From the NCBI GenBank assembly GCA_015067145.1, contig SVNA01000002.1, positions 1 to 64,000 on the forward strand: DNA of 64,000 nucleotides, read 5' to 3'. Both the position numbers and the translations under genes were made by a program. This document shows positions 52,371 to 61,071 of this stretch, piece by piece (within the stretch, counting starts at the first letter, position 1; the number at the start of each line of letters is the position of its first letter). The notes under the pieces are model-generated. The model was not told where the DNA came from, made no database searches, and saw nothing but the letters and a program-made list of their open reading frames with translations. Source of the stretch: Oscillospiraceae bacterium (GTDB taxonomy: Bacteria > Bacillota > Clostridia > Oscillospirales > Ruminococcaceae).

Positions 52371-53315
52371 TTATTGCATTATATACATAGGCACACCGCT
52401 GTATCTTTCTGCCGCAAGCTGCAGGGCAAGTTCCATCTCGCTTTTTGGGGTTATATCTTCTATATCCGCCATAAGTTCTTCCCAAGGTGTGAGATGATAA
52501 AGCTGACGGTAGTAGCTTTCGGCGTCTGTGGTTTCTTCCATATATTCCAGTGCTTCGTCATAGCTGCTGATTTTGTCAATCAGGCCGATTTCCAGTGCCT
52601 GTTTTGCAGAGTAGATTCTGCCGTCGGCAATTTCACGCACACGCTGGTCTGAGTATCCGCGGCTCTGGGCCACAATATCCGCAAACTGGTCATAGCTTTC
52701 ATTCACCAGCTCCTGATAGATTGCGATATGCTCCTCTTTCATAGGACTGCCTGCAGAGCCCATGCCCTTGTTGCCGCCGGAGGTGATGAGGATTTCCTCA
52801 ATGCCCAGCTTTTCGTAAAGGCCGCTGAGGTTTGTCACCGAGATGATAACGCCGATAGAGCCTGTCCAGCAGTTTTTGTTGGCGGAGATGTAGTCCGCAG
52901 CTGCGGAGATGTAGTATGCACCCGATGCCGCTGTGGAGTTGAAGTATGCGTGGATTGGTCTGCCTGTTTTCTCCTTGTACTCCATAAGTTTTAAGTACAT
53001 TTCGTCACTTTCGTAAACGGTGCCGCCGCCCGAATCAACATCGAGGAAGATGCCCTTGTTACTCTCGTCCTCCATAAGCTCGTCGATATAGTTAAGGGTT
53101 GCATTGTGGTCATAGCCTATTCTTGCTGAGCCCTCGTTGCCTGCCTGTATAGTGCCGACTATGTTGATGATGGCAAAGCTTTCGGCCGGCTGTTTTGTCT
53201 GGGTTATTGTAACCCCCGACAGCTTGCCCATGCCCAGTGCAGATGCAAACACCGCTGCCGCACAGATGATGGCAACGATTATGAGCAGTGTTTTTTTTGT
53301 TTTCTGATTTTTCAA
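52371..53315 (-). CDS. sppA: signal peptide peptidase SppA
   Basis: This 314-residue membrane-anchored serine protease of the ClpP/crotonase-like fold digests remnant signal peptides. It has an N-terminal membrane segment (about 8-28), VDSGGGTV (about 95-102) for the oxyanion hole, and ASGAYYISAAAD with the nucleophile Ser; the family's catalytic Lys is downstream in the ITSGGNKGMGS region. The start is TTG with AAGGGGTGG upstream. Length matches the short Gram-positive SppA. Confidence 0.92.
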   Translation of the reverse strand: MKNQKTKKTLLIIVAIICAAAVFASALGMGKLSGVTITQTKQPAESFAIINIVGTIQAGNEGSARIGYDHNATLNYIDELMEDESNKGIFLDVDSGGGTVYESDEMYLKLMEYKEKTGRPIHAYFNSTAASGAYYISAAADYISANKNCWTGSIGVIISVTNLSGLYEKLGIEEILITSGGNKGMGSAGSPMKEEHIAIYQELVNESYDQFADIVAQSRGYSDQRVREIADGRIYSAKQALEIGLIDKISSYDEALEYMEETTDAESYYRQLYHLTPWEELMADIEDITPKSEMELALQLAAERYSGVPMYIMQ

Positions 53316-53417
53316 TCAAGCCACCCCTTTTACCTTTTTTCTTTTCCGTATAAAAACACAGGGGGCACTTGTATCCGCCATAGGCGAACACAGTCCGCCC
53401 CTGCAAAACTGTTTCTG

Positions 53418-54539
53418 TTATTTATTTTCTTCCCAGATTGGTTCCTTTAGACGCCATGTTCCTGTTTCGTCCTTATAGAAGATGTCGCGGTTATAGAATT
53501 TGTCGATAATCTTCCAGAACTCTGTTTCTGTATAGCCTACAAACTGGCAAAAATCACGCACGCAGAGAGGGTCAAGGTTGTGGTCACGTTCCTTGATAAC
53601 CTTGATTGCTTCTTCCCTTGTTAGCATACCGTAGCGGATGTATCGTGCTGTGTAGTCGGTTGCTGCTGCATGGCCGAATTTTGGATATTTGAGCCAGGAA
53701 TGCACAAGATAAGCACGGGAGTCTATCTGGTCAAAGTTTTCAGCGTGGTGCTGGCGGTCCCATTCGTGTGTTAAATCGTGGAAACCGCGGCTTTTTGCCA
53801 GCTGATAGTTTTTGTAGCTGTTCCAAGGCAGGAAGTAGGACAGGTACATCGGGTCAAGACGTGCTAAGTCTTCCTTGCTTGGTGCTTTTGTAAGGGCAAG
53901 TGCTGCAGGGTCGATACCCCAGCTGAGCAGTTCTTCCTCGTCCATGCCGCTTGCAACACCGTTTTCAATCTGGCCTCGTGCGGAGTAGGTTTCCTCGTCT
54001 TCACAGCCGCCGTATTCAAAGCTTACGTTTTCGCCGTAAACCAGCAGCATTGTGTTGAATTTGAGGGCCATGTGGAGAGGGAATGTATAGATATGTCTGT
54101 CGAGGTACCATGTCGGTTTGCCGTACTTTTCAAACATATTCTTCATCAGTATTTTCTGTGTTCTGATATCAGGCTTGCAGCTGATGATAGGGCAGCCGAA
54201 CTCTTCGCTGATATTTCTCAGATTGTGTCTGCCTGCCTCTGTCATAGGGAAGTTGTCCTCCACTGTAAAGAGGATAGGGTTCATCTTCATAACTTCCTTC
54301 ATGATGTAAACCTGGAAGTGGCTGTCCTTGCCGCCGGAAGCAGCAACTGCACAGTCGTACTGGCCCGGGCCGTTGCAGCCGCGGTATTTGTCGCACAGGG
54401 CTTCAAACTCTTTCCAGCGTGCTTCCCAGTCGATGTTTTTGCGTGCTTCGTAGTGATTGCAGGCGGTGCACACACCGTTTTCGTCAAAAACTATACCGGG
54501 GCGTGTATCAGGCATTGTACATTTTTTGCAGTATCTCAT
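53418..54539 (-). CDS. N-acetyl sugar amidotransferase (WbpG/PseA-type)
   Basis: This 373-residue ATP-pyrophosphatase-fold enzyme has N-terminal zinc-type cysteines (CKKCTMPDTRPGI, then CTACNHYE) and the PP-loop AASGGKDSHFQVYIMKE (about 66-82). WbpG and PseA add an acetamidino group to N-acetyl sugars of pseudaminic/legionaminic acids or related O-antigen residues, usually with HisH and HisF2 partners supplying ammonia. Those partners are not adjacent, so ammonia may come from free solution or a distant gene. It lies 29 kb from the nonulosonate cassette; a link between them is inference only. Confidence 0.88.
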   Translation of the reverse strand: MRYCKKCTMPDTRPGIVFDENGVCTACNHYEARKNIDWEARWKEFEALCDKYRGCNGPGQYDCAVAASGGKDSHFQVYIMKEVMKMNPILFTVEDNFPMTEAGRHNLRNISEEFGCPIISCKPDIRTQKILMKNMFEKYGKPTWYLDRHIYTFPLHMALKFNTMLLVYGENVSFEYGGCEDEETYSARGQIENGVASGMDEEELLSWGIDPAALALTKAPSKEDLARLDPMYLSYFLPWNSYKNYQLAKSRGFHDLTHEWDRQHHAENFDQIDSRAYLVHSWLKYPKFGHAAATDYTARYIRYGMLTREEAIKVIKERDHNLDPLCVRDFCQFVGYTETEFWKIIDKFYNRDIFYKDETGTWRLKEPIWEENK

Positions 54540-54740
54540 AAGGTTTTCTCCTTTCGGGTTAACCGTTTAAATTTTTCAAAACAGGTTGTGAGTGCACACA
54601 GTACACCATATTAATTATATTATCACACTTTATATAATAAATAAAGTTTTTCATAAAAATTTTACTGTTTTTGCCCTATACAAATTCTGGAGCAAATGTT
54701 AAAATTAAATCAGTGCAGATATCAGAAACGGAGTTTTCCA

Positions 54741-55607
54741 ATGAAAAGCAAATATTCCCCCAAAAAACTTTTTATAGACCTTGTATATGACCTTATCGGC
54801 TGTATTTTGTACGCCGTGGGCATCAACTGCTTTATTATCCCGCAGGACTTTGCATCAGGAGGTGTAAGCGGTATTGCCCTTATCATCACCTATCTTACAG
54901 GGCTTCCCAACGGTACCATCACCTTTATTCTGAATATTCCGCTTATCATATTTTCCTATAAAATTCTTGGCCATGTGTTTTTGATCAAGAGTGTGAAAAC
55001 ACTTGCCATCCTCACCGTTGCCATAGACGTGCTGACCATCAATTTTCCTAAATACACAGGAGACCCTATGCTGGCGGCAATCTGTGCAGGCCTTGCAATA
55101 GGTGCAGGCCTTGGAGTTGTATATATCCGCGGCTCCTCCACAGGCGGCAGCGACTTTATCACCCTTTCCATCCGCAAGCTGAAGCCTCACTTCTCTGTGG
55201 GCACCATCACCTCCACCATCGACTATATCATTCTTGGTTCAAGCATACTTTTCCTTGGCAATGTGGACGCCGCACTGTACGGCTGTGTGGCGATGTTTGT
55301 TTCGGCAAAAGTTCTCGACCAGATTATGTACGGCGGCAACAAGGGCAAGCTGATGATGGTTGTAACGGAAAAGGGCGAAGATGTTGCCAACGCAATTTTT
55401 GAAACCACAGAACGCGGTGTGACCGTTGCAGATGTACGCGGGGCATACAGCGGCAACCCAAAACAGCTGGTTATCAGTGCAATGAGCCGCCACGAGATGC
55501 CAAAGGCAAGAAAAGCTGCCCATGACGCTGACGAGATGGCTTTTACAATGATTACCAACACCGACGAGGTGTTTGGCGAGGGCTTTATTGACCCGAGGGA
55601 AGATTAG
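54741..55607 (+). CDS. YitT-family membrane protein (DUF161/DUF2179)
   Basis: This 288-residue protein has five membrane segments in residues 10-195 (ILYAVGINCFIIPQDFASGGVSGIAL is the family's first segment) and a C-terminal cytosolic DUF2179 domain (about 205-285), a ferredoxin-like fold. Function is undetermined. The ATG at 54741 is chosen for its AACGGAG ribosome site; 15 upstream codons lack one. A small hairpin (55631-55655) follows. Confidence 0.88.
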   Translation: MKSKYSPKKLFIDLVYDLIGCILYAVGINCFIIPQDFASGGVSGIALIITYLTGLPNGTITFILNIPLIIFSYKILGHVFLIKSVKTLAILTVAIDVLTINFPKYTGDPMLAAICAGLAIGAGLGVVYIRGSSTGGSDFITLSIRKLKPHFSVGTITSTIDYIILGSSILFLGNVDAALYGCVAMFVSAKVLDQIMYGGNKGKLMMVVTEKGEDVANAIFETTERGVTVADVRGAYSGNPKQLVISAMSRHEMPKARKAAHDADEMAFTMITNTDEVFGEGFIDPRED

Positions 55608-55630
55608 CCTTAAAATGAATACAACAGAGG

Positions 55631-55655
55631 AACAGGCAGCAATTTTGCCTGTTTT
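55631..55655 (+). terminator. YitT gene terminator
   Basis: AACAGGCA / TGCCTGTT stem with a short loop, followed by TTC: moderate strength. Confidence 0.65.
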
Positions 55656-55694
55656 CTGTATATAATAAAAACTTCCGGAAGAAGGGTTAAGTTT

Positions 55695-55976
55695 ATGAAT
55701 TTAAGCATGAAATATATACTCCTGTGGAGCTTTATAATTGTCAACATTGTAACCTTTGTTATGTTCGGTGTGGACAAACACAGGGCAAAGAAGAACAGAC
55801 AGCGTATAAGCGAACGCACCCTGCTGTCCTGGTGTGTTGCAGGGCCTTTCGGCGGATATGTGGGGATGTACCAGTTCCGCCACAAGTACAAAAAGCCTAA
55901 ATTTCAGCTGATTATCTTTCTGCTTTGTCTTTTGCAGTTCGCAGTATTTTTTGGTATTTCCTATCTGATGAAATAA
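55695..55976 (+). CDS. DUF1294 small membrane protein
   Basis: This 93-residue protein has two or three membrane helices (about 6-24, 42-58 and 72-91) and the family motif GVDKHRAKKNRQRISERTLL (25-44), followed by GGPFGGY-like AGPFGGYVGM and FRHKYKKPKF. DUF1294 proteins have no assigned function. It has a GAAGAAGGG ribosome site. Its stop is only nine bases before the dispersed repeat copy B, which separates it from glpK. Confidence 0.87.
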   Translation: MNLSMKYILLWSFIIVNIVTFVMFGVDKHRAKKNRQRISERTLLSWCVAGPFGGYVGMYQFRHKYKKPKFQLIIFLLCLLQFAVFFGISYLMK

Positions 55977-55985
55977 AAGTTATAC

Positions 55986-56018
55986 GTTACTTTTGTGACC
56001 AAAAGTAACATACGAAGT
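55986..56018 (+). repeat. dispersed intergenic repeat, copy B (core only)
   Basis: GTTACTTTTG-TGACC-AAAAGTAAC, a near-palindrome, followed by ATACGAAGT. The reverse complement matches the start of copy A (27120-27152) almost base for base, and the palindrome matches copy C (60060-60082). It lies between DUF1294 and glpK. Confidence 0.7.
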
Positions 56019-56066
56019 GCCGTTTGTTCTTCTTGAACGAAAACCATTCTCAAATGAGGTGTCATT

Positions 56067-57551
56067 ATGTCCAGATACATTCTTTCCCTTGACCAGGGAA
56101 CAACTTCTTCCCGTGCTATTCTTTTTGACAAAGAACAGAATATTGTAGCCATGAGCCAGCGGGAATTTACCCAGATTTATCCAAAGTACGGCTGGGTTGA
56201 GCACGACCCCATGGAGATTTTCTCCAGCCAGTATTCCGTTATGATGGAGGTTATTGCAAAAAGCGGTGTTCAGCCACAGGAGATTGCTGCCATAGGCATT
56301 ACAAACCAGCGTGAAACCACAATTATGTGGGACAAAAACACTGGCAGACCTGTTTACAACGCCATTGTGTGGCAGTGCCGCCGCACAGCCGACATCTGCG
56401 ACAGGCTGAAGGCAGAGGGCTGGGCTGACTACATAAAGGACAATACAGGTCTTGTTGTGGACGCATATTTTTCCGGCACAAAAATCAAATGGATTTTAGA
56501 CAATGTTGACGGCGTGCGGGAAAAGGCTGAAAAGGGCGAAATTCTTTTCGGCACTGTGGACAGCTGGCTGGTGTGGAAGCTGACAAACGGTAAGGTGCAT
56601 ATCACCGACTACACAAATGCAAGCCGCACAATGCTTTACAATATAAATACACTCAGGTGGGATGACAGACTGCTCAGTGCACTGGATATTCCAAAATCCG
56701 TGCTGCCAGAGGTTCTGCCAAGCAGCCATATCTACGGCTATGTCAACATACAGGGAGTGGATATCCCCGTTGCAGGTATTGCAGGTGACCAGCAGGCAGC
56801 TTTGTTCGGTCAGGGCTGTTTTGAAGCAGGTCAGGCAAAAAACACCTACGGCACAGGCTGTTTCCTTTTGATGAATACAGGCGAGAGGCCATGTTTTTCC
56901 AACTCCGGTCTTGTAACCACCATCGCTGTGGGCATTGACGGCAAGGTGCAGTATGCCCTTGAGGGCAGTGTGTTTATCGGCGGTGCCGTTATACAGTGGC
57001 TGCGTGACGAGATGCGTTTTATCACCGAAAGCAAGGATGCTGAATACTACGCCGCAAAGGTGGAAGACACAGGCGGGGTTTACCTTGTGCCTGCCTTTAC
57101 AGGTCTTGGTGCACCTTACTGGGATATGTACGCAAGAGGCTGTATTGTGGGTATTACAAGAGGCACAAAACGGGAACATATCATCCGTGCGGCACAGGAG
57201 AGCATCGCATATCAGTCCCTTGAGCTTGTAAAAGCCATGGAAAAGGACTCCGGCACCAGACTCAGCGTGCTGAACGTTGACGGCGGTGCAAGCCGTGACG
57301 CATTTCTGATGCAATTTCAGGCTGATATTATGGACAAAACAGTAAAACGCCCCAAAGTAAAGGAAACCACTGCCCTTGGTGCAGCATACCTTGCAGGGCT
57401 TGCAACCGGCTTCTGGCAGGATAAAAATCAGCTTATAGCTTCCCGGCAGTATGACGGCACCTTTGAACCATGTATGGACAGCGAGAGAAGGGAAAAACTG
57501 TTCCGCGGCTGGCAGAAAGCCGTTGGCAGAAGTATGAACTGGGCGGACTAG
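56067..57551 (+). CDS. glpK: glycerol kinase
   Basis: This 494-residue FGGY-family kinase converts glycerol to sn-glycerol 3-phosphate. Visible features: the N-terminal phosphate-1 loop [13 protein letters not shown] (8-20), QRETT near residue 81, [10 protein letters not shown] (about 243-252) and the C-terminal [18 protein letters not shown]. It has the typical length and full conservation. No glpF or glpD is adjacent. Start preceded by GAGGTGTC. A strong bidirectional terminator follows. Confidence 0.97.
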   Translation: MSRYILSLDQGTTSSRAILFDKEQNIVAMSQREFTQIYPKYGWVEHDPMEIFSSQYSVMMEVIAKSGVQPQEIAAIGITNQRETTIMWDKNTGRPVYNAIVWQCRRTADICDRLKAEGWADYIKDNTGLVVDAYFSGTKIKWILDNVDGVREKAEKGEILFGTVDSWLVWKLTNGKVHITDYTNASRTMLYNINTLRWDDRLLSALDIPKSVLPEVLPSSHIYGYVNIQGVDIPVAGIAGDQQAALFGQGCFEAGQAKNTYGTGCFLLMNTGERPCFSNSGLVTTIAVGIDGKVQYALEGSVFIGGAVIQWLRDEMRFITESKDAEYYAAKVEDTGGVYLVPAFTGLGAPYWDMYARGCIVGITRGTKREHIIRAAQESIAYQSLELVKAMEKDSGTRLSVLNVDGGASRDAFLMQFQADIMDKTVKRPKVKETTALGAAYLAGLATGFWQDKNQLIASRQYDGTFEPCMDSERREKLFRGWQKAVGRSMNWAD

Positions 57552-57581
57552 TACCGCTGTATGCAGTTAAATCACAAGTTA

Positions 57582-57616
57582 AAAATGCAGATGTCTGTGA
57601 TGACATCTGCATTTTG
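57582..57616. terminator. bidirectional terminator between glpK and the Spo0A-family gene
   Basis: AAAATGCAGATGTC / GACATCTGCATTTT, a perfect 14-base-pair stem with T-runs both ways; the genes converge here. Confidence 0.92.
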
Positions 57617-57657
57617 TTATATATAAGGTGCAATACTTTTGTATGACAGAAATATTT

Positions 57658-58422
57658 TCAGCCAATCATATTTTCCTTTCTGATCTGTGCTCTGAGACGG
57701 TCGCTGACTATAGCAACAAATTCCTTGTTCGCAGGTTTGCCCCATACACTGTTTATTCCACAGCAGAAATACTCGTTGACCACCGCCAGATTTCCTCTTT
57801 CCCATACAATGCTGACCGCATTGCGTATGGCACGCTCTACGCTGCTGGCTGTTGTATTGTTCAGCTTTGCTATGCCGGGATAAAATTCCTTTGTCATATG
57901 CTCCAGCACAAGGGGCTGTTTAATCGCCATGGAGATACCCTGCCTCAGATACTTATAGCCCGTAATATAGCTTGGCATACCCATCTGCTTCAGAATTTTT
58001 TCGGCACGGCACTCAAGGCTGGTAAGGCCGGATTTTCTGCCAAAATCCTTTCCGAAAACAGCTGTGGTCATATCCAGCAGTATTTCAAAGGCAAAGGGAC
58101 GCAGCAGATACCTGTCGTAGCCTGCATCCATAACATACTGTATTATTTTGTCACTTACATAGCTGCCCTGTGCCACAAACAGCAGCGGACAGTGTTCTTT
58201 TGCCTGGCATAAATTTTTTACTGCAACTGCATCATAGTGAGGCATAAAAACGTCCAGCACCACTATGTGCGGGGCAAAATCTTCTATGTCCTGCAGCACC
58301 ATTCTTCCGTCGTGGTCAGAAAAATGCACCTCGACGCCCTTGTCTTCAAAAAAGAACTCGAGTGCCTGTCTCTGCTGCGGGTTCTGCTCTGCAAATAAAA
58401 TTCTCGGTTTTTTCGTAATCAT
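57658..58422 (-). CDS. spo0A: Spo0A-family response regulator with degenerate receiver
   Basis: This 254-residue protein has a C-terminal DNA-binding domain (about 137-248) that is plainly Spo0A: GYKYLRQGISMAI, LNNTTASSVERAIRNAV, KPANKEFVAIVSDRLR, with the recognition helix intact. The N-terminal receiver (7-124) keeps D57 in VVLDVFMP, but the acidic pair is E12-Q13 in place of Asp-Asp, the conserved Thr is V83 and the invariant Lys is R108. Phosphorylation by the usual relay may be altered or absent. In most spore-formers spo0A directly follows spoIVB; here spoIVB lies 5 kb away on the same strand with other genes between. The ATG at 58422 is chosen. A 0A box lies upstream. Confidence 0.82.
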   Translation of the reverse strand: MITKKPRILFAEQNPQQRQALEFFFEDKGVEVHFSDHDGRMVLQDIEDFAPHIVVLDVFMPHYDAVAVKNLCQAKEHCPLLFVAQGSYVSDKIIQYVMDAGYDRYLLRPFAFEILLDMTTAVFGKDFGRKSGLTSLECRAEKILKQMGMPSYITGYKYLRQGISMAIKQPLVLEHMTKEFYPGIAKLNNTTASSVERAIRNAVSIVWERGNLAVVNEYFCCGINSVWGKPANKEFVAIVSDRLRAQIRKENMIG

Positions 58423-58519
58423 ATTTCTGTTCGTCCTGAACAAGTTTCAATATCCTTTGCCGCAGCCTGTATGCTGTGCAACAGATATGTTATCACCGCC
58501 GCATCGGCATTGCAATTTT

Positions 58520-58536
58520 TTCGACAAAATACGACA
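58520..58536 (-). promoter_or_regulatory. tandem Spo0A (0A) boxes upstream of the Spo0A-family gene
   Basis: On the minus strand TGTCGTA (58530-58536) and TGTCGAA (58520-58526) sit ten bases apart in TTTTGTCGTATTTTGTCGAA. The second matches the 0A-box consensus TGTCGAA exactly. They lie about 100 bases upstream of the gene's start, suggesting autoregulation. Confidence 0.65.
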
Positions 58537-58591
58537 AAATCAGTATTTGCAGGCAACCGGGACATATCCTTTTCCTCTCCAAACAGTTCTT

Positions 58592-59713
58592 CTAAACGCT
58601 GAGCAGGCATACTGCGTGCACCGCAATACCCTCGCCGCTGCCTGTAAAACCAAGACCCTCTTCGGTGGTGGCTTTTACCGAAACGCAGTCCGCACTAAGC
58701 CCCAGTGTGCGGGCGATATTTTCTCTCATTGCTGCAATATGAGGTGCCAGCTTTGGTCTCTGACAGAGGATTGTGGCGTCCACATTTTCGATTTTTGCAC
58801 CCTTTTCGTCCAGCAGTTTTTTAACACAGGACATAAGGTAAAGGCTGTCCGCCCCTTTGTACTGAGGATCGGTGTCAGGAAAATGTTTGCCGATATCGCC
58901 GAGAGCCAGTGCACCCAGCAGAGCATCGCTGATTGCGTGGGCGAGAACATCGGCATCGGAGTGGCCAAGGAGACCTTTTTCGTACGGAATTTCCACACCG
59001 CCTAGAATAAGTTTGCGGTTTTCCACCAGTTTGTGTACGTCGTAGCCGTGACCTATTCTCATACTCTTCTCCTTTTTTATATCCTCAATGGTTGTGATTT
59101 TAAAGTTTTCGTAGCTGCCCTTGCAGATGGCAACCTGATAGCCCGCGTTTTCAAAGAGCTGGGCATCGTCGGTTACGGAAAAATCGGTATTTTCTGCCAG
59201 CAGTTTTCTGTAGCTTTCTATGTCGAACACCTGGGGTGTCTGGGTTATATACAGTTTTTCTCTTGGCAGGGATTTTTCCACCACGCTGTCCTGTGCCATC
59301 TTGATGGTATCCTTTACAGGCACACAGGGAATCGCCGCCTTTGTCTGTGCCGCTGCAGTTACTGTTTCGGTGATGATTTCATCACTTACATAAGGGCGGG
59401 CACCGTCGTGCACTGCCACAAGACCATCGCTGTTTATAACAGCAAGGCCGTTTGCCACACTTTCGGCACGCTGGCTGCCGCCGCGGACAACATTTATAAC
59501 CTTTGTGTACTGTGCGGCAATGAGTTTGATCTGTTCTATATTATCCCCTGCAACAACCACAATGCCATCGATTAACTGATTGTTCTGAAACGCCTGTACC
59601 GAGCGTTCCACAACAGGCACACCGTCTATTTTATACAGCATTTTGTCAAAGCCGATGCGGGTGCCTTTGCCTGCGGCAACGATTATTGCAAAAACCTTTT
59701 TATCAAGATACAT
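58592..59713 (-). CDS. ispDF: bifunctional IspD/IspF (isoprenoid biosynthesis)
   Basis: This 373-residue fusion has residues 1-216 as IspD (CDP-methylerythritol synthase) with [13 protein letters not shown] (12-24) and the VHDGARP motif (101-107). Residues 219-373 are IspF (MEcPP synthase) with GHGYDVH (221-227) supplying zinc ligands and LLGHSDADV downstream. IspE, which acts between them, is not in the window. The fusion is common in Clostridia and epsilonproteobacteria. The start is followed directly by MYLDKK, with GGGAGGCATCT upstream. Confidence 0.96.
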   Translation of the reverse strand: MYLDKKVFAIIVAAGKGTRIGFDKMLYKIDGVPVVERSVQAFQNNQLIDGIVVVAGDNIEQIKLIAAQYTKVINVVRGGSQRAESVANGLAVINSDGLVAVHDGARPYVSDEIITETVTAAAQTKAAIPCVPVKDTIKMAQDSVVEKSLPREKLYITQTPQVFDIESYRKLLAENTDFSVTDDAQLFENAGYQVAICKGSYENFKITTIEDIKKEKSMRIGHGYDVHKLVENRKLILGGVEIPYEKGLLGHSDADVLAHAISDALLGALALGDIGKHFPDTDPQYKGADSLYLMSCVKKLLDEKGAKIENVDATILCQRPKLAPHIAAMRENIARTLGLSADCVSVKATTEEGLGFTGSGEGIAVHAVCLLSV

Positions 59714-60090
59714 AGATGCCTCCCTGTCTTTTCAGAGGTTTGGTTTGTTGTGTTTATTTTACTATAAAATTTTTCAAATTACAAACGCTGATATTTGTGG
59801 GGGTTGTTTAGGGGGCAACGCCCCCTTGTAACAATATGCGTACGCGTCAAAGGTCGGCCTGCGACAGCAGGACGGTCGTGCCTGCCGACGTGCGCAGGCG
59901 GGCCAGCACAATGAGGCAGGCAGCGGTAAGCGTACATTAGCGCGTGGGTCCGCTGCATCGCAATCAGCGGGACTTTTGGATTATAATGCAAATTGCTTTT
60001 AGATATAGAACACAAAGCTAACCTTGCATTTCAAGGTTCTGAGACGTAGTCTCAGGTTCTTACTTTTGGTCACAAAAGTAACATTGATAT
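59714..60090. other. intergenic region with repeat copy C
   Basis: 377 bases between ispDF and the EcsC gene: the ispDF leader, then a GC-rich stretch (about 59810-59980) with many CG dinucleotides unlike the neighbouring DNA, an AT-rich insert with a CTGAGAC-GTA-GTCTCAG hairpin (60041-60057), and the palindromic repeat core. No credible gene. Confidence 0.65.
59810..60082 (+). repeat. dispersed intergenic repeat, copy C
   Basis: Read on the minus strand it starts with the palindromic core TTACTTTTGTGACCAAAAGTAA (60060-60081), has an extra stretch of about 90 bases, continues CAAAAGTCCCGCTG..TTGCGATGCAGCGGACCC, which parallels copy A, and ends in AGGGGGC AAC GCCCCCT (59810-59826), the counterpart of copy A's AAGGGGC/GCCCCTT hairpin. 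The shared order of parts suggests a mobile or once-mobile element. Confidence 0.6.
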
Positions 60091-60888
60091 CTACAATCCA
60101 TACATTTTATCGCTTAAAAAGCGTTTGTAGTATTTCATCTTTGCGTAGGTGTTTATCTGGCTCATATACACAAAATCGTATGCTCCGCCAACGGCCCCCA
60201 CAATCGGCACACCCTGGAGAAATTTCATATAAAGAAGCTCGCTGGAGAGACATTTTGAGGTTTCCTCTATAAGCTGCGGGATGGTTTTCTGTGTGCTGAA
60301 CTCGTTGTATTCTATATAATGGTCAATCTCTCTGTCGATTTCCAGCTGTTCCCTGCCAAAGGTTACCGCCCCCTGTATAAGCAGAAGAATAAATTTGCGT
60401 TCCTCTTCAAAACGGTAGTTTTTGCCGTAGCTTGCGGCAATCTGATAGAGGCTTTTGAGCACAAGAGATACAAAAAGCACAATGTCGGGGATACCGATGC
60501 CCAGTACACCAAGACCCACCCCTGCCGCTGTGGAAACTGCAAGGTTTACACCCGAGGTTTTACCCGCATTTTTGTTAAAGCTTTTGAGGGCTTTGCGGCT
60601 TGGGCGTTTTTTTGCCGCAAGGGTATTGTTTATGAAAAAGGCTTCGTCCGCCTTGTCCTTGCTGTAGGTTTTTTCTATAATATCCGTGCCCTTTTCAAAC
60701 ACAGTTCCGAAAGCCTTGGCAAAGGCATTGTCCAGCGTGGCCTGAAGATTCTGCGGCACCTTGCTTTCCAGCAGGGTGTTCAGCTTTGACTGCTGTTTCT
60801 GTGCTTTTTTCGAAAGGAATGCCGCTTCCTGTTTTATAAGCTTATCCCACTCTTTCTGCAGTGGTGTACGGAATTTTGGCAGCTGCAT
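60091..60888 (-). CDS. EcsC-family protein
   Basis: This 265-residue protein has the EcsC domain: the N-terminal charged helical part (LQKEWDKLIKQEAAFLSKKAQKQQSK), the hydrophobic segment VNLAVSTAAGVGLGVLGIGIPDIVLFVSLVLKSLYQIA (about 120-157), and the C-terminal GVPIVGAVGGAYDFVYM. In B. subtilis ecsC lies in the ecsABC locus, but here it stands alone and its role is unknown. A shared promoter region with the divergent Fe-ADH lies upstream. Confidence 0.88.
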   Translation of the reverse strand: MQLPKFRTPLQKEWDKLIKQEAAFLSKKAQKQQSKLNTLLESKVPQNLQATLDNAFAKAFGTVFEKGTDIIEKTYSKDKADEAFFINNTLAAKKRPSRKALKSFNKNAGKTSGVNLAVSTAAGVGLGVLGIGIPDIVLFVSLVLKSLYQIAASYGKNYRFEEERKFILLLIQGAVTFGREQLEIDREIDHYIEYNEFSTQKTIPQLIEETSKCLSSELLYMKFLQGVPIVGAVGGAYDFVYMSQINTYAKMKYYKRFLSDKMYGL

Positions 60889-60964
60889 ATACCGCCCTCC
60901 CTATCAGATATTTTGTATATGACTATATATTAACACACAATTAGGTGCAAATGGTAAAAATTTT

Positions 60965-60995
60965 TTGACTTTCGCAAAATAATCTTCCTTATAAT
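60965..60995 (+). promoter_or_regulatory. promoter of the iron-dependent dehydrogenase gene
   Basis: TTGACT, a 19-base spacer and a perfect TATAAT. The spacer is longer than ideal. The start codon is 77 bases downstream. Confidence 0.5.
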
Positions 60996-61071
60996 ATGGA
61001 AAAAGAAATCTGGTTGTGCTAAACTTTAAGATAATGATTAAACGTTTTACATCATAAAGGAGAAATGCAGA

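Noticed and set aside
60035-60060. CTGAGAC...GTCTCAGG, which resembles part of a TPP riboswitch
   Set aside because: The rest of the TPP aptamer (ACCTGA..TGGATAATGCCAGCGTAGGG) is missing and no thiamine gene follows; it is a simple hairpin within the repeat region.
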